In this document: in pieces, positions 1 to 7,947 of the stretch
Layout: the number at the start of each line of letters is the position of its first letter
Numbering within the stretch: position 1 is the stretch's first letter
DNA from: Gordonia bronchialis DSM 43247
GTDB taxonomy: Bacteria; Actinomycetota; Actinomycetes; Mycobacteriales; Mycobacteriaceae
Assembly (NCBI RefSeq): GCF_000024785.1
Contig: NC_013441.1
Coordinates: forward strand, 248,001-312,000
Reading direction: 5' to 3'
Length of the DNA stretch: 64,000 bases
Position numbers and translations under genes: made by a program
The notes under the pieces: generated by a model
The model's database searches: none
What the model saw: only the letters and a program-made list of their open reading frames with translations
Told to the model about the DNA's origin: nothing

Positions 1-83
1 CCGATGCGGTGGCCGTGGAACCAGGCGCCCGGGTGGCCGCCCACTTCACCTCGCTCGGCTCGATCACGATTGCCGGTGGATAG
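1..83 (+). CDS. C-terminal end of a 2-keto-4-pentenoate hydratase / 4-oxalocrotonate decarboxylase family protein (partial)
   Basis: Only the last 26 codons are in the window, read in the third forward frame and ending at the TAG at 81-83. The tail reads HFTSLGSITIAGG, which resembles the C-terminal strand of the fumarylacetoacetase-like hydratase/decarboxylase fold used in meta-cleavage pathways. The stop lies 2 bp before the ATG of the tautomerase, so the two genes are probably one operon. Known decarboxylase and hydratase members share this tail, so the exact step (4-oxalocrotonate decarboxylation or 2-hydroxypentadienoate hydration) cannot be decided here. Both are needed by the ring-cleavage genes further right. 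Confidence 0.6.
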   Translation, partial: DAVAVEPGARVAAHFTSLGSITIAGG

Positions 84-85
84 CG

Positions 86-292
86 ATGCCGATCATTGAT
101 GTCACTCTGGCACAGGGACGTTCGGACGAGCAGGTACGCAAGCTGATCCACGAACTCACTCACGCGGCGTGTCGAGCCATCGACGCCCCGCCGGCCAGTG
201 TCCGCGTCATCGTGCACGAGGTCCCAGCCACTCATTTCGCGGCGGCTGATGTCACGATCGCCGAACGCGCTGCGGCCGAGCCCGACGCCTGA
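86..292 (+). CDS. 4-oxalocrotonate tautomerase family enzyme
   Basis: This is a 68-residue protein, the usual size of a single-domain 4-oxalocrotonate tautomerase. It begins MPII, so removal of Met exposes the N-terminal proline that is the family's general base. The pattern is a short strand, a helix (residues about 13-32) and a second strand (VRVIVHEV). In meta-cleavage pathways the enzyme converts the enol form of 2-hydroxymuconate to the keto form before decarboxylation. It starts 2 bp after the upstream hydratase/decarboxylase-type gene. Before the transposon insertion it would have converged on the AraC gene. A second, longer tautomerase is at 8023-8439, so the two may act on different isomers or substrates. 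Confidence 0.85.
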   Translation: MPIIDVTLAQGRSDEQVRKLIHELTHAACRAIDAPPASVRVIVHEVPATHFAAADVTIAERAAAEPDA

Positions 293-347
293 GCTTGAAT
301 CCGTAAAGCTGTCGACCCCGCACGCTCCCTGAGCCGGATTCAAGCTC
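291..347. repeat. 13-bp perfect inverted repeat downstream of the tautomerase
   Basis: GAGCTTGAATCCG at 291-303 is the exact reverse complement of 335-347, with a 31-bp spacer. It overlaps the tautomerase stop codon. It may help end transcription, but the loop is long and no T-tract follows, so its role is unclear. Confidence 0.5.
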
Positions 348-361
348 GGGGGTGCGCAGCT

Positions 362-387
362 CACTGTTCCCCAGCTGGGGCTCAGTG
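362..387. terminator. Probable bidirectional terminator hairpin
   Basis: CACTG (362-366) and CAGTG (383-387) flank the perfect palindrome CCCCAGCTGGGG (369-380), giving an interrupted hairpin. It lay between the convergent tautomerase gene and the original 3' end of the AraC gene, whose stop codon (382-384, minus strand) is inside the right arm. That position suits a shared terminator. Confidence 0.5.
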
Positions 388-403
388 CTCGGTCCGGTAA
401 CGT
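382..403 (-). pseudogene. Displaced original 3' end of the AraC regulator gene
   Basis: Read on the minus strand these bases give the last codons of an AraC protein: the target duplication supplies the end of ..GRYR and is followed by TEH and a TGA stop at 384-382. The matching upstream codons (..ISPGRY) lie at 4122-4140, just beyond the right end of the mobile element. Joining the two sides at the 8-bp duplication restores a C-terminus ISPGRYRTEH. This shows where the regulator ended before the insertion. Confidence 0.8.
396..403. repeat. Left copy of the 8-bp target site duplication
   Basis: GGTAACGT directly abuts the left terminal inverted repeat that starts at 404. The identical octamer abuts the right terminal repeat at 4122-4129. 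ISL3-family elements are known to make 8-bp duplications. Confidence 0.85.
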
Positions 404-569
404 GGCTCTTCCCAGATGAGGGTGTAGGTCGGCCGGGCGCGTCGGTCCGCAGATAGACGTCGAGATCTCCCGACGATGGAGGTTCCTACGCCATCCATCC
501 GAAAGACCTCGACGTGTCCGAAGCTACCCCGCCGGCCGGCTTCGGCCGCCCTGACCTGACCGCCTTCGC
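404..569 (+). mobile_element. Truncated left-end copy of the ISL3 element
   Basis: This stretch matches 2681-2846 almost base for base, with a few substitutions, and then similarity stops abruptly. It keeps the left terminal repeat and the first transposase codons only. Its terminal repeat matches the right end (4097-4121) better than the inner left repeat at 2681-2705 does, about 20 against 17 of 25 positions. Confidence 0.8.
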
Positions 570-591
570 GTCTTATCCCAATCGACTCTGA
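514..591 (+). pseudogene. Transposase N-terminal fragment
   Basis: A GTG start at 514 opens the same reading frame as the full transposase (MSEATPPAGFGRPDL..). It leaves homology after about 18 codons and stops at 589-591. It is a remnant of the truncated IS copy and would give no active product. Confidence 0.75.
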
Positions 592-797
592 TCGGGTCTG
601 CTGATCCTCTCGACGAGAACGCAGCGACATCACAGCCACCCAACCCCGACCGTCCGGGAAGCCGGGACACGTCACATGGCCTGTGCTGCGGGCGTGTCGA
701 GTGGGTCGTCCAGGGGCGACGCAGGAGCGTCGACGCGACGTGCTGAGAGGTGGTTTTAGTCGAGCACTAGCACACCGGCTACAGGCATGGCGATAGG

Positions 798-1739
798 TCA
801 GGAACGGCGTCGCTCCCTACGCAGGAGGGAGCGCAGAGTCTCGGCGTTCGCGTAGCCGACCCGTAGCGCGATCTCGGCGGAGGTGAGGTCCGTGGTTGCT
901 GAGAGGTGCCGAGCTCGTTCGATGCGAAGCCGTTGGACGAAGCCGAGCGGAGTGAGGTTGAGCGCCGCACGGACTCGTCGTTCGAGGGTGCGCCGGCTGG
1001 TGCCGAGCGACTGCGCGACGAAGGCGACGTTGAACGGTTCGTCCAGGCGGGCGCGCACGAAGCGTTCGAACTCGACGACGATCGGGTCCTCGTGCCGGAG
1101 ATGTTCGTAGGCGACGAAGGCCGCCTGCGACGGGCGCTCGTCGATGATGAGGAGCTTGGCGACATGTTGGGCCAGGTCGGGGCTGATCGATCGCACGAGT
1201 GAGAGCGCGAGGTCGATGTGGGCGAACGCGGCGCCGGCGGTGACGAGGTTCCCGTCGACCACGACCATGGTGTCGAGATCGAGGGCGACGGTCGGATAGC
1301 GCTTAAGGAACTCCGGCCCCAGGAACCAGCTGGTCGTCGCCCGCCGATGATGCATCCGTCCGGTCTCGGCGACAGCGAACACGCCGGTGCACGCCGCGGC
1401 GATCCGGGTGGTCGCCTCGTCGAGGCGCCCGAGCGAGGCGATGACCGAACGAGCATCTCGGCTGTGGAGGGCGTCGTTGGTAGCGGCGGCCGTAAGGGTT
1501 CCAAGCGCAGGGACGACGACCACGTCGAACTCTGCGGACTCCGACAGCGGGTGGTCCACCGACAGGGTCATCGATGCCGTCGTGGTCACTCGCCGTTTCG
1601 GTCCGAGGATGGCGAGTTTGATCGGGTCGATCCGCGGGTCGACATCGCCGCGGGCTCCGTCGGCCACCCGCACGATGTCGATGATCGACGCGATAGCCGA
1701 ACCGAAGCAGCCGTCGATCGCGATCAGTCCGATACGCAT
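798..1739 (-). CDS. GlxA-type transcriptional regulator (DJ-1/PfpI plus AraC HTH)
   Basis: The protein has 313 residues from the ATG at 1739 (MRIGLIAID). The frame is open a further 14 codons upstream, but the conserved first strand begins at this Met. Residues about 1-170 form a DJ-1/PfpI-like domain with the elbow AACTGVFAVAETG. Residues about 210-310 form an AraC-type double helix-turn-helix (QSLGTSRRTLERRV.. and ..EIALRVGYANAETL). GlxA-like proteins are transcription factors whose first domain may sense a ligand. The gene is divergent from the monooxygenase-like gene at 1847, with 107 bp between them, so it probably controls that gene and itself. Both are passengers of the composite element. 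Confidence 0.8.
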   Translation of the reverse strand: MRIGLIAIDGCFGSAIASIIDIVRVADGARGDVDPRIDPIKLAILGPKRRVTTTASMTLSVDHPLSESAEFDVVVVPALGTLTAAATNDALHSRDARSVIASLGRLDEATTRIAAACTGVFAVAETGRMHHRRATTSWFLGPEFLKRYPTVALDLDTMVVVDGNLVTAGAAFAHIDLALSLVRSISPDLAQHVAKLLIIDERPSQAAFVAYEHLRHEDPIVVEFERFVRARLDEPFNVAFVAQSLGTSRRTLERRVRAALNLTPLGFVQRLRIERARHLSATTDLTSAEIALRVGYANAETLRSLLRRERRRS

Positions 1740-1846
1740 GACGTAAACAATAGCAATACTGCCGTATACGCCACTTCCCACCGGCCCTCGCTCGTCATAC
1801 GCTGAACTCGTCCCACGAAGAACCCCGACTTCAAGGAGAGTCCCTC

Positions 1847-2158
1847 ATGTCCACACCCGCATCACTTCCGTATGCCTTCGTCGCCAAGATCGTCGCGGCC
1901 GATGGACAGCACGACGCGCTCGCCGATCTGCTCGCCGGCGCTGTCGCACTCGCCAACGAAGAAGTAGGAACGATTGTCTGGTTCGCGGTCAGGACCCACG
2001 CCGACACCTTCTGGATCTTCGATGCATTCCCCGACGAGGCCGCTCGCGACGCCCACGCCAACGGCGCCATCGTCGCAGCCCTGATGGCCAACCAGCACCT
2101 CCTCGGCGCAGCACCCGAGATCCTGGCGGCCGACGTCCTCGCGTCCAAGCTCCCGTAG
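1847..2158 (+). CDS. Antibiotic biosynthesis monooxygenase (ABM)-domain protein
   Basis: This is a 103-residue protein with one ferredoxin-like ABM domain: an N-terminal strand (YAFVAKIVA), a helix (QHDALADLLAGAVALANEE), a strand with the family tryptophan (TIVWFAVR), and the segment FWIFDAFPDEAARDAHANG. A strong ribosome-binding site (AAGGAGAG at 1832-1839) precedes the ATG. Known members include YgiN-like quinol monooxygenases and small proteins that handle reactive aldehydes or quinones. The substrate here is unknown. It is probably under the divergent GlxA-type regulator and travels inside the transposon. Confidence 0.75.
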   Translation: MSTPASLPYAFVAKIVAADGQHDALADLLAGAVALANEEVGTIVWFAVRTHADTFWIFDAFPDEAARDAHANGAIVAALMANQHLLGAAPEILAADVLASKLP

Positions 2159-2375
2159 TCCGCCAACGCACGAGACGATCGCGCCCCGCCGAGCCGTCGC
2201 CAGGTCGCGACGCAACGCCATGCTGCGTTGCCGAGCGGTGCGAGGCCTATCGGCACACGGACAGGATGCCGGCCGCGAGCGCTCAGCCGGCGAGGGGTGC
2301 GTCGCAGAGGAGAGCGACGTCGGTGTCGGGCAGAGCCGTGAGGCCAGCGCATCGCGCGACCACCAGAACCGAACC

Positions 2376-2407
2376 GCCCCTGCCCTGCGTTTCCGCAGGT
2401 CAGGGGC
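2376..2407. terminator. Strong hairpin next to the tRNA fragment
   Basis: The arms 2376-2389 and 2394-2407 pair at 13 of 14 positions around a TTTC loop. On the minus strand the hairpin lies 8 bp past the 3' end of the tRNA fragment, the position of a natural tRNA terminator. Confidence 0.6.
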
Positions 2408-2415
2408 TGTTCGCC

Positions 2416-2447
2416 GGAGCCGCCTGTCGGAATCGAACCGACGACCT
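2416..2447 (-). tRNA. 3' fragment of a tRNA gene (T-arm and acceptor strand only)
   Basis: On the minus strand this reads a T-arm (GTCGG TTCGATT CCGAC) followed by the acceptor strand AGGCGGC and TCC, as in an actinobacterial tRNA whose 5' acceptor would be GCCGCCT. I could not find a matching 5' strand, D-arm or anticodon arm upstream, so it is not a complete tRNA. Such 3' halves are typical footprints of integrative elements that use tRNA genes as attachment sites. The tRNA-Thr assignment is a guess from memory. Confidence 0.55.
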
Positions 2448-2790
2448 AATCACGTCGGCTTTGCGTCTATCGCTTGATGCGCCCACTGGGCGAACGAGCC
2501 GCTGACCTGCGCAAAAGCCGAGCGTGGGGGACGCCGCCATCCGGTGGTGACCGACGACGATCGACCAGTATCGACCGTTTCACCGGAGCTTGCGGCGGCG
2601 TCGAAGCCGAGCAAGCTCCATTCCTTTAGCTCACCGCGCCCTCCTCCTCGCCGGTCCCGTCGTCGTCGAAGACGTTTCAGGGGTCTTCTCAGATGACGGT
2701 GTAGGTCGGCCGGGCGCGTCGGTCCGCAGATAGACGTCGAGGTCTCCCGACGATGGAGGTTCCTACGCCATCCATCCGAAAGACCTCGAC

Positions 2791-4118
2791 GTGTCCGAAG
2801 CTACCCCGCCGGCCGGCTTCGGCCGCCCTGACCTGCCCGCCTTCGCTCGACTCGACGGCCTCGGTCTGAGCGTGACCGGACAACGACTTGAACCGGATCG
2901 TGCGGTCCTCGCGTGCCGCGTGGTGGAACCAGATCAGCGGTGCCGACGGTGCGGCAGCGAAGGCGCTGCTCGTGACACCGTGATCCGGCGGTTGGCCCAC
3001 GAGCCGCTGGGCTGGCGACCGACCGTGCTGGAAGTTGTAGTGCGCCGCTACCGCTGTGCCGACCGCGGACACGTGTGGCGCCAAGACACCAGCGCCGCGG
3101 CGGAGCCACGCGCGAAGCTCTCGCGCACCGGGCTGCGGTGGGCGCTGGAAGGGATCGTGGTCGCACACCTCACCGTCGCCCGTGTCGCCGAGGGACTCGG
3201 GGTCGCGTGGGACACCGCCAACAACGCGGTCCTGGCTGAAGGCAAGCGGCTGCTGATCAACGACCCCACGCGGTTTGAGGGCGTGAAGGTCATTGGCGTC
3301 GATGAGCACGTACTTGTCGCCACACCAGGCGTGGCGACAAGTACGTCACCGTGATCATCGACCTCACCCCGGTCCGCGATGGCGCCGGCCCAGCAAGGCT
3401 GCTGGACATGGTCGAGGGCCGGTCGAAGGCGGCGTTCAAGACCTGGCTCGCCGACCGCGACGACGCCTTCCGTGACGCGGTCGAGGTGGTCGCGATGGAC
3501 GGCTTCACCGGGTTCAAGACCGCCGCTGCAGAGGAGATCCCGGACGCGGTCACGGTGATGGATCCCTTCCACGTCGTGCGCCTGGCCGGTGACGCCCTCG
3601 ACAGGTGCCGGCGCCGGGTCCAACTCGCGATCCACGGGCACCGTGGGTTCAGAGACGACCCGCTCTACAAGTCGCGGCGCACGCTGCACACCGGAGCGGA
3701 CCTGCTCACCGACAAGCAGAGCGACAGGCTACGCGCGCTGTTCGTTGATGACGCTCACGTCGAGGTCGAGGCGGCCTGGGGTGTCTACCAGCGCATGATC
3801 GCCGCCTATCGCCACGAGGACCGGCAACGTGGCCGCGAGCTCATGGAGAAGCTGATCACCGACCTCAGCGCCGGCGTCCCCAAGGTGCTCACCGAGCTCA
3901 CCACCCTGGGCCGGACCCTGAAGAAGCGAGCCGCTGACGTGCTCGCCTACTTCGAACGACCCGGCACCAGCAACGGGCCGACCGAGGCGCTCAACGGACG
4001 GCTCGAACACCTGCGCGGCTCCGCACTCGGGTTCCGCAACCTGACCAACTACATCGCCCGAAGCCTGCTCGAGACCGGCGGCTTCAGACCCCAACTCCTA
4101 CACCCCCGATTGGGATGA
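2791..4118 (+). pseudogene. ISL3-family transposase, frameshifted
   Basis: The first frame (GTG 2791 to 3354) carries the zinc-finger-like N-terminus (CRRCGS..) and DNA-binding helices and reaches the motif GVDEH. The second frame (from about 3323 to 4118) carries the rest of the DDE catalytic domain (VVAMDGFTGFKTA, DPFHVVRLAGDALDRCR, GPTEALNGRLEHLRG). In related transposases GVDEH runs directly into a segment ending RRGDKYVTVIIDLT. Here the reading frame changes inside a perfect hairpin at 3308-3346. The product should therefore be truncated in the catalytic domain, unless the shift is a sequencing error. Confidence 0.8.
3308..3346. repeat. Perfect 16-bp hairpin at the transposase frameshift
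   Basis: ACGTACTTGTCGCCAC (3308-3323) is the exact reverse complement of 3331-3346, with loop ACCAGGC. The right arm encodes the expected residues (RGDKYV) in the downstream frame. The left arm replaces the expected codons and shifts the frame. Confidence 0.85.
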
Positions 4119-5112
4119 GCCGGTAACGTCCCGGACTGATGCCGAACTGCTTGCGGAATGCTCTGCTGAAGTGTGAGACATCCCGGAAGCCGAGCTGCTC
4201 GCTGAGGTTCGCGCATGTGATTTCCGACTGCAGCAGAAGTGTTCTCGCGCGATCCAGGCGACGCGCGTAGAGCCAGGCTCGCGGCGTGGTCCCGCTTGCG
4301 CTGAACAGCTTGTGGATGTAGCGCACCGACATCCCGAGTTCGGCGCCGACGTCGGCGAGGGTCCGATCGGGATCCGCGATGTCACGCAACAGCACCCGCT
4401 GGATCGCACTCAGGTCGTCGGTGTGTGACTGTTGCGTCGCCGACAGGTGGGTAGAGCATTGCTGCACCGACGCCGAGACGACCTCCAGGACGGCGGTGGC
4501 AACACCGGCCCACGATCCTTCGTCGAGCCGGTCGTCATGCATCGCCAGGTCCACCAGTAGGCGCGACGCGACCCGTCCGATGCCCTCCGTCCCGGAGATG
4601 GACCGTCCGAGGGAGTCGTCGACCACGGCCGCCGGCAACCGTCCCGCCAGGGTGGCCCGCGGAATTCGCACCACCACTTGTTCGAAGGGTGTTTCACCGG
4701 CAACCGTGAACGGCATCGACGCGTCGACGAACCCGAATGAGCCGTCCGAGAGCACCCCCGAATGACCCTGCTGCACAATACTTGCCCGGCCCCGGGTGAT
4801 GAGGCAGAGCAGAAGATCGTCGCCCGGGTCGGAGGCGATCATCGCCGGCGTCCGGACCACGGTATGCGGATCGGCGCGCACCACACTCAGCGATAGTTCC
4901 CCCGCCTGCCGTGCGACGATCTCCGCACCGAAATCAGCGGCGCCCACCGGGGATCCAGGCCACACCACATCCATCTCGCAGTACGTCGAATCGAGTGTCT
5001 GCGACCAGAGTTCACGTGCCTTCTCCGGCCGGTACTCCCGGGTGTTCAGCTCCACCGCGGATGTCGGGGCGGTCATGCAGTCCGAGACAACCATTCGTGC
5101 ATCAACGGTCAT
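4084..5112 (-). CDS. AraC-family regulator of the P450 operon, C-terminus altered by transposon insertion
   Basis: The protein has 342 residues from ATG 5112, preceded by AAGGTGGAGA. Residues about 40-210 form an AraC-binding-like sensing domain. Residues about 235-335 form the double helix-turn-helix ([18 protein letters not shown] and [17 protein letters not shown]) with the usual end FGISPGRYR. The gene is divergent from gcoA by 125 bp, as ethR-type regulators are in ether and guaiacol clusters, so it probably activates that operon in response to the aromatic substrate. The composite element cut it after ..GRY. The last residues (RTEH) were replaced by [12 protein letters not shown] encoded by the IS end. 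Because the loss is past the second HTH, function is probably kept. Confidence 0.85.
   Translation of the reverse strand: MTVDARMVVSDCMTAPTSAVELNTREYRPEKARELWSQTLDSTYCEMDVVWPGSPVGAADFGAEIVARQAGELSLSVVRADPHTVVRTPAMIASDPGDDLLLCLITRGRASIVQQGHSGVLSDGSFGFVDASMPFTVAGETPFEQVVVRIPRATLAGRLPAAVVDDSLGRSISGTEGIGRVASRLLVDLAMHDDRLDEGSWAGVATAVLEVVSASVQQCSTHLSATQQSHTDDLSAIQRVLLRDIADPDRTLADVGAELGMSVRYIHKLFSASGTTPRAWLYARRLDRARTLLLQSEITCANLSEQLGFRDVSHFSRAFRKQFGISPGRYRLIPIGGVGVGV
4122..4129. repeat. Right copy of the 8-bp target site duplication
   Basis: GGTAACGT directly follows the right terminal repeat (ending 4121) and equals 396-403. Confidence 0.85.
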
Positions 5113-5237
5113 TCTCCACCTTCACTTCCGCCCATAGTGTCCCAGATCACAGGGTGCTCGCGGAAGCCGCGAACGACGCAGCCGGCCATCCCGAACACCC
5201 GAGGGCCCGAATTCGGACTATCGGAACGGAGAAGTTC
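5113..5237. promoter_or_regulatory. Divergent promoter region between the AraC gene and gcoA
   Basis: These 125 bp separate two divergent starts, so both promoters and the AraC operator must be here. Both genes have clear ribosome-binding sites (AAGGTGGAGA on the minus strand, GGAGAAG on the plus strand). I see only a short CGCGG-AAG-CCGCG inverted repeat and no convincing operator pair. Confidence 0.5.
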
Positions 5238-6464
5238 ATGACCACAGCCCACACCCTCACGCCCGACTGGCTCACCGACGTCACAATGGAGCAACTGGAG
5301 TCCGACCCGCATCAGGTGTACGAGCGACTTCGCCGCGAGGCGCCGGTCGCCTACGTGCCGCAGCTGGGTCTGCACATCGTGTCCACGCGTGAGCTGTGCC
5401 TGGAGATCGCGAAGGACTCGGCGAACTGGCCCGCGGTGATCTCACCGGCGGGTGGGCGCACCTTCGGCCACGGCGCGATCCTGAACACCAACGGACCCGA
5501 GCACCGCGACCTCCGTGACATGGTCGAACCGCACCTGCAGCCATCCGCTGTCGACGAGTACATCGACAATCTGGTGCGCCCGTTCGCGCGGGAACGACTG
5601 GTGTCCTTCGATCAGGACGGTGCGGCCGACCTCGTCGCGCAGTACTGCGAGCCCGTCAGCGTGCGCGCTCTCGGAGATCTACTGGGACTCGACGACGTCC
5701 CCGTGGACAAGCTGCGCGAATGGTTCCACAAGTTGAGTGTCTCGTTCACCAACGCGGATATGACCCCCGACGGCGAGTTCGCCAATCCGGACGGGTTCAT
5801 CCCGGGCGACGAGGCCAAGGCCGAGATCATCGCGCACGTCGATCCCAAGATCGATCGGTGGATCGAGCATCCCGACCGTACGGCCATCTCGCACTGGCTG
5901 CACGACGGGATGCCCGACGGCGAGACGCGCAGCCGCGACGTCATCTACCCCAATCTGTACGTGTTCCTCCTCGGCGCGATGCAGGAGCCGGGACACGCGA
6001 TGGCCACCACCCTGGCCGGACTGTTCAGCAGACCAGAACAGCTCGAACGCGTCATCGACGATCCGGCACTCATCCCTCGAGCGGTCAGCGAGGGCATGCG
6101 GTGGGTGGCACCCATCTGGTCCGCCGCGACGAAGGTCTCTACCTCGGAGGTCACCGTCGGAGACGTCACCCTCCCCGAGGGGTCACTCGTGATGCTCACG
6201 TATGGATCGGCGAACAACGACGAGAATGCCTATGACGCTCCGACGGAATACGACCTCGATCGGCCTGTCATCCCCAATCTCACCTTCGGTGGCGGTGTTC
6301 ATGCGTGTGCCGGAACGTACTTCGCCACTGCGGTCGTACGCATCGCACTCGAGGAGCTCTTCGAGTCGATTCCCAACATCGAGCTCGACCCCGACCACGA
6401 CGTGAGCTTCTGGGGCTGGGGATTCCGCGGGCCCAAGGAACTCTTCGTGAACTGGGAGGTCTAG
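5238..6464 (+). CDS. gcoA: Cytochrome P450 of the CYP255/GcoA type, aromatic O-demethylase
   Basis: The protein has 408 residues, matching GcoA/AgcA enzymes (about 407), and resembles them along its whole length as I remember them. Conserved blocks are [45 protein letters not shown], the I-helix [18 protein letters not shown], and FWGWGFRGP at the C-terminus. The heme-binding loop is [10 protein letters not shown], with the ligand cysteine. The I-helix has EPGH in place of the common acid-alcohol pair, as in GcoA. Known members O-demethylate guaiacol or 4-alkylguaiacols to catechols, releasing formaldehyde. The neighbouring extradiol and meta-cleavage genes fit a catechol product. Which methoxyarene is used is not decided by sequence alone. 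Confidence 0.88.
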   Translation: MTTAHTLTPDWLTDVTMEQLESDPHQVYERLRREAPVAYVPQLGLHIVSTRELCLEIAKDSANWPAVISPAGGRTFGHGAILNTNGPEHRDLRDMVEPHLQPSAVDEYIDNLVRPFARERLVSFDQDGAADLVAQYCEPVSVRALGDLLGLDDVPVDKLREWFHKLSVSFTNADMTPDGEFANPDGFIPGDEAKAEIIAHVDPKIDRWIEHPDRTAISHWLHDGMPDGETRSRDVIYPNLYVFLLGAMQEPGHAMATTLAGLFSRPEQLERVIDDPALIPRAVSEGMRWVAPIWSAATKVSTSEVTVGDVTLPEGSLVMLTYGSANNDENAYDAPTEYDLDRPVIPNLTFGGGVHACAGTYFATAVVRIALEELFESIPNIELDPDHDVSFWGWGFRGPKELFVNWEV

Positions 6465-6506
6465 GTGACCATCACAGCCGAACCAACATCACTTCGAGAG
6501 GAAGCG

Positions 6507-7529
6507 ATGGCTGACACACATCGAGTCCAGGTCAAAGGCCAGGACGCCACCCTCGACGTGGGCAAAGAGCAATCGATACTCGACGCCGCTCTGCGAGCCA
6601 ACGCGTGGATACCCCACTCCTGCACCCAGGGAACCTGCGGCACCTGCAAACTCAAGGTCCTCAAGGGCGCGGTCGACCATCGGGAGTCACCCGAGTACAC
6701 GCTGACTGCAGACGAGCGAGCCGCGGGCCTGGCCCTGGCTTGTCTGGCCACGCCCCGGGAGGATCTCGTCGTCGAGCCGACCGGTGCCGTCGATGACGAC
6801 GTCCCGCATCATCGACTACGGGACTTCACCGGTAGGGTCACAGAGCTGTCCGACGTGGCCGCATGCACCCGCCGGCTCGTCGTCGAACTCGATGAGGACC
6901 TGGCATTCAATGCCGGCCAGTACTGCGAACTCATCGTCCCCGGCGCCGGAGTGGGCCGCCAGTACTCCATGGCCAACCCGCCCAGCGAGGCGCGGCGCCT
7001 GGAGTTCCACGTGAAACTGACCCCCGGCGGGCTGGCTTCGGACAAATGGATCTTCTCCACGCTGTCCGAGGGCGATCGGATCGCGCTGCGCGGGCCGTTC
7101 GGCGGATTCCACCTGGTCCGCGAGCAGGCCGAGCCCGCCATCCTGATCGGCGGCGGGACCGGCCTCGCGCCGCTGAAATCGATCGTGCGCCATGCATTGG
7201 AGCACAACCTCGTCCCCGAGCTACACCTCTACCACGGCGGACGTCGCCGCGAGGATCTCTACGACGTCGAGTTCTTCACCGAACTCGCCGACCAGTTCGC
7301 CGAGTTCCACTACCACCCCGCCTTGAGCGAGGAGACCTGGGACGGTGCGATGGGAATGGTGACCGATGTGGTGATCGACGACTTCCGCTCCTGCAAGGGG
7401 ATGAGCGCCTATCTGTGCGGACCGCCACCCATGATCGCCGCCGCCGTCAAATCGCTCAAACGGCGCCGGATGGCACCGCGACTGATCTTCCGAGAAGAGT
7501 TCACACCGATCAACCAAGGAAGTGCCTGA
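6507..7529 (+). CDS. gcoB: GcoB-type P450 reductase (2Fe-2S ferredoxin, FAD and NADH domains)
   Basis: I chose ATG 6507, which has an AGAGGAAG ribosome-binding site. An in-frame GTG at 6465 directly follows the gcoA stop but lacks one. The 340-residue protein has an N-terminal plant-type ferredoxin domain with the cluster motif CTQGTCGTCKL and a fourth Cys in ALACLATP. An FAD domain follows (RQYSMANPP) and then an NAD domain (ILIGGGTGLAPL, YLCGPPPMIAAAV). The C-terminus KRRRMAPRLIFREEFTP matches GcoB. It passes electrons from NADH to the P450, in the ferredoxin-first order typical of the GcoAB pair. Confidence 0.88.
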   Translation: MADTHRVQVKGQDATLDVGKEQSILDAALRANAWIPHSCTQGTCGTCKLKVLKGAVDHRESPEYTLTADERAAGLALACLATPREDLVVEPTGAVDDDVPHHRLRDFTGRVTELSDVAACTRRLVVELDEDLAFNAGQYCELIVPGAGVGRQYSMANPPSEARRLEFHVKLTPGGLASDKWIFSTLSEGDRIALRGPFGGFHLVREQAEPAILIGGGTGLAPLKSIVRHALEHNLVPELHLYHGGRRREDLYDVEFFTELADQFAEFHYHPALSEETWDGAMGMVTDVVIDDFRSCKGMSAYLCGPPPMIAAAVKSLKRRRMAPRLIFREEFTPINQGSA

Positions 7530-7840
7530 TGTACCACCTCACTGTGATCTACGGTCAGCCCGACGATCCGAAGGCGTTCGACGAATACTATGCGACACAG
7601 CATCTTTCGCTGGTCAAGAAGATTCCCGGCCTGGTTCGGTTCACTGCGGGCAAGTGCGAGTCCCTCGACGACACACCCCCGGCGTCCTACCTGATTGCGC
7701 AACTGACCTTCGACTCCAAGGAGGCCTGCGGCAGTGCCCTCGGCTCATCGGAAGGCCAGGCGGCAGCCGCCGACGTGGCCAACTTCGCCACCGGCGGGGC
7801 GACGATGCTGTTCTCCGCGGAGACGACCACGATCCCGTGA
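7529..7840 (+). CDS. ethD: EthD family protein
   Basis: This is a 103-residue EthD-type dimeric alpha+beta barrel protein (YHLTVIYGQPDDPKAFDEYY and HLSLVKKIPGL). Its ATG overlaps the gcoB stop (TGATG), so translation is probably coupled. In the ethABCD cluster for fuel-ether degradation a similar protein of this size follows the P450 system and is needed for activity, though its chemistry is unsettled. Its presence after gcoAB suggests an accessory role in this P450 system or removal of a reactive product. No catalytic residue can be named with confidence. Confidence 0.8.
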   Translation: MYHLTVIYGQPDDPKAFDEYYATQHLSLVKKIPGLVRFTAGKCESLDDTPPASYLIAQLTFDSKEACGSALGSSEGQAAAADVANFATGGATMLFSAETTTIP

Positions 7841-7947
7841 GGTCACGCCGCTCGGCCACCGGGGCCGGGCGGCGAACTCGGTACCTCAGCCTGGATTCGC
7901 GGACGCAACGGCTCCCAACGCACCCTGAGCTGAGGCGGAAATCCCCA

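Larger units (their letters stand above)
404..4121. mobile_element. ISL3-family composite transposon-like element
   Basis: The 3,718-bp segment is bounded by matching terminal repeats (404-428 and 4097-4121 on the opposite strand, about 20 of 25 positions identical) and by the octamer GGTAACGT on both outer sides. Its left end is a truncated IS copy (404 to about 569) and its right end is a near-complete copy (2681-4121), both in the same orientation. Between them are a GlxA-type regulator, a small monooxygenase-like gene and a tRNA 3' fragment. The intact outer duplication means the whole unit, or a precursor with the same ends, inserted once into the AraC gene. I see no gene in 592-797. Confidence 0.75.
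2681..4121 (+). mobile_element. ISL3-family insertion sequence, near-complete copy
   Basis: The element is 1,441 bp, a usual ISL3 length, with a left terminal repeat at 2681-2705 and a right one at 4097-4121. It holds one transposase gene, split by a frameshift. The octamer next to its left end (2673-2680) does not match the one on its right, so this copy alone is not flanked by a duplication. Only the larger unit 404-4121 is. About 520 bp to its left (2159-2680) hold no protein gene, only the tRNA fragment and hairpin. Confidence 0.8.

Noticed and set aside
382..675. A 97-codon minus-strand gene
   Set aside because: It is the truncated IS end read backwards into the last codons of the displaced AraC gene.
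2416..2500. A complete tRNA gene on the minus strand
   Set aside because: No matching 5' acceptor strand, D-arm or anticodon stem could be found; only the 3' part fits.
2220..2505. Small proteins in the region 2220-2505
   Set aside because: Their sequences (for example RNRTDDL and ESNRRP) are the usual spurious translations of a reversed tRNA T-arm.
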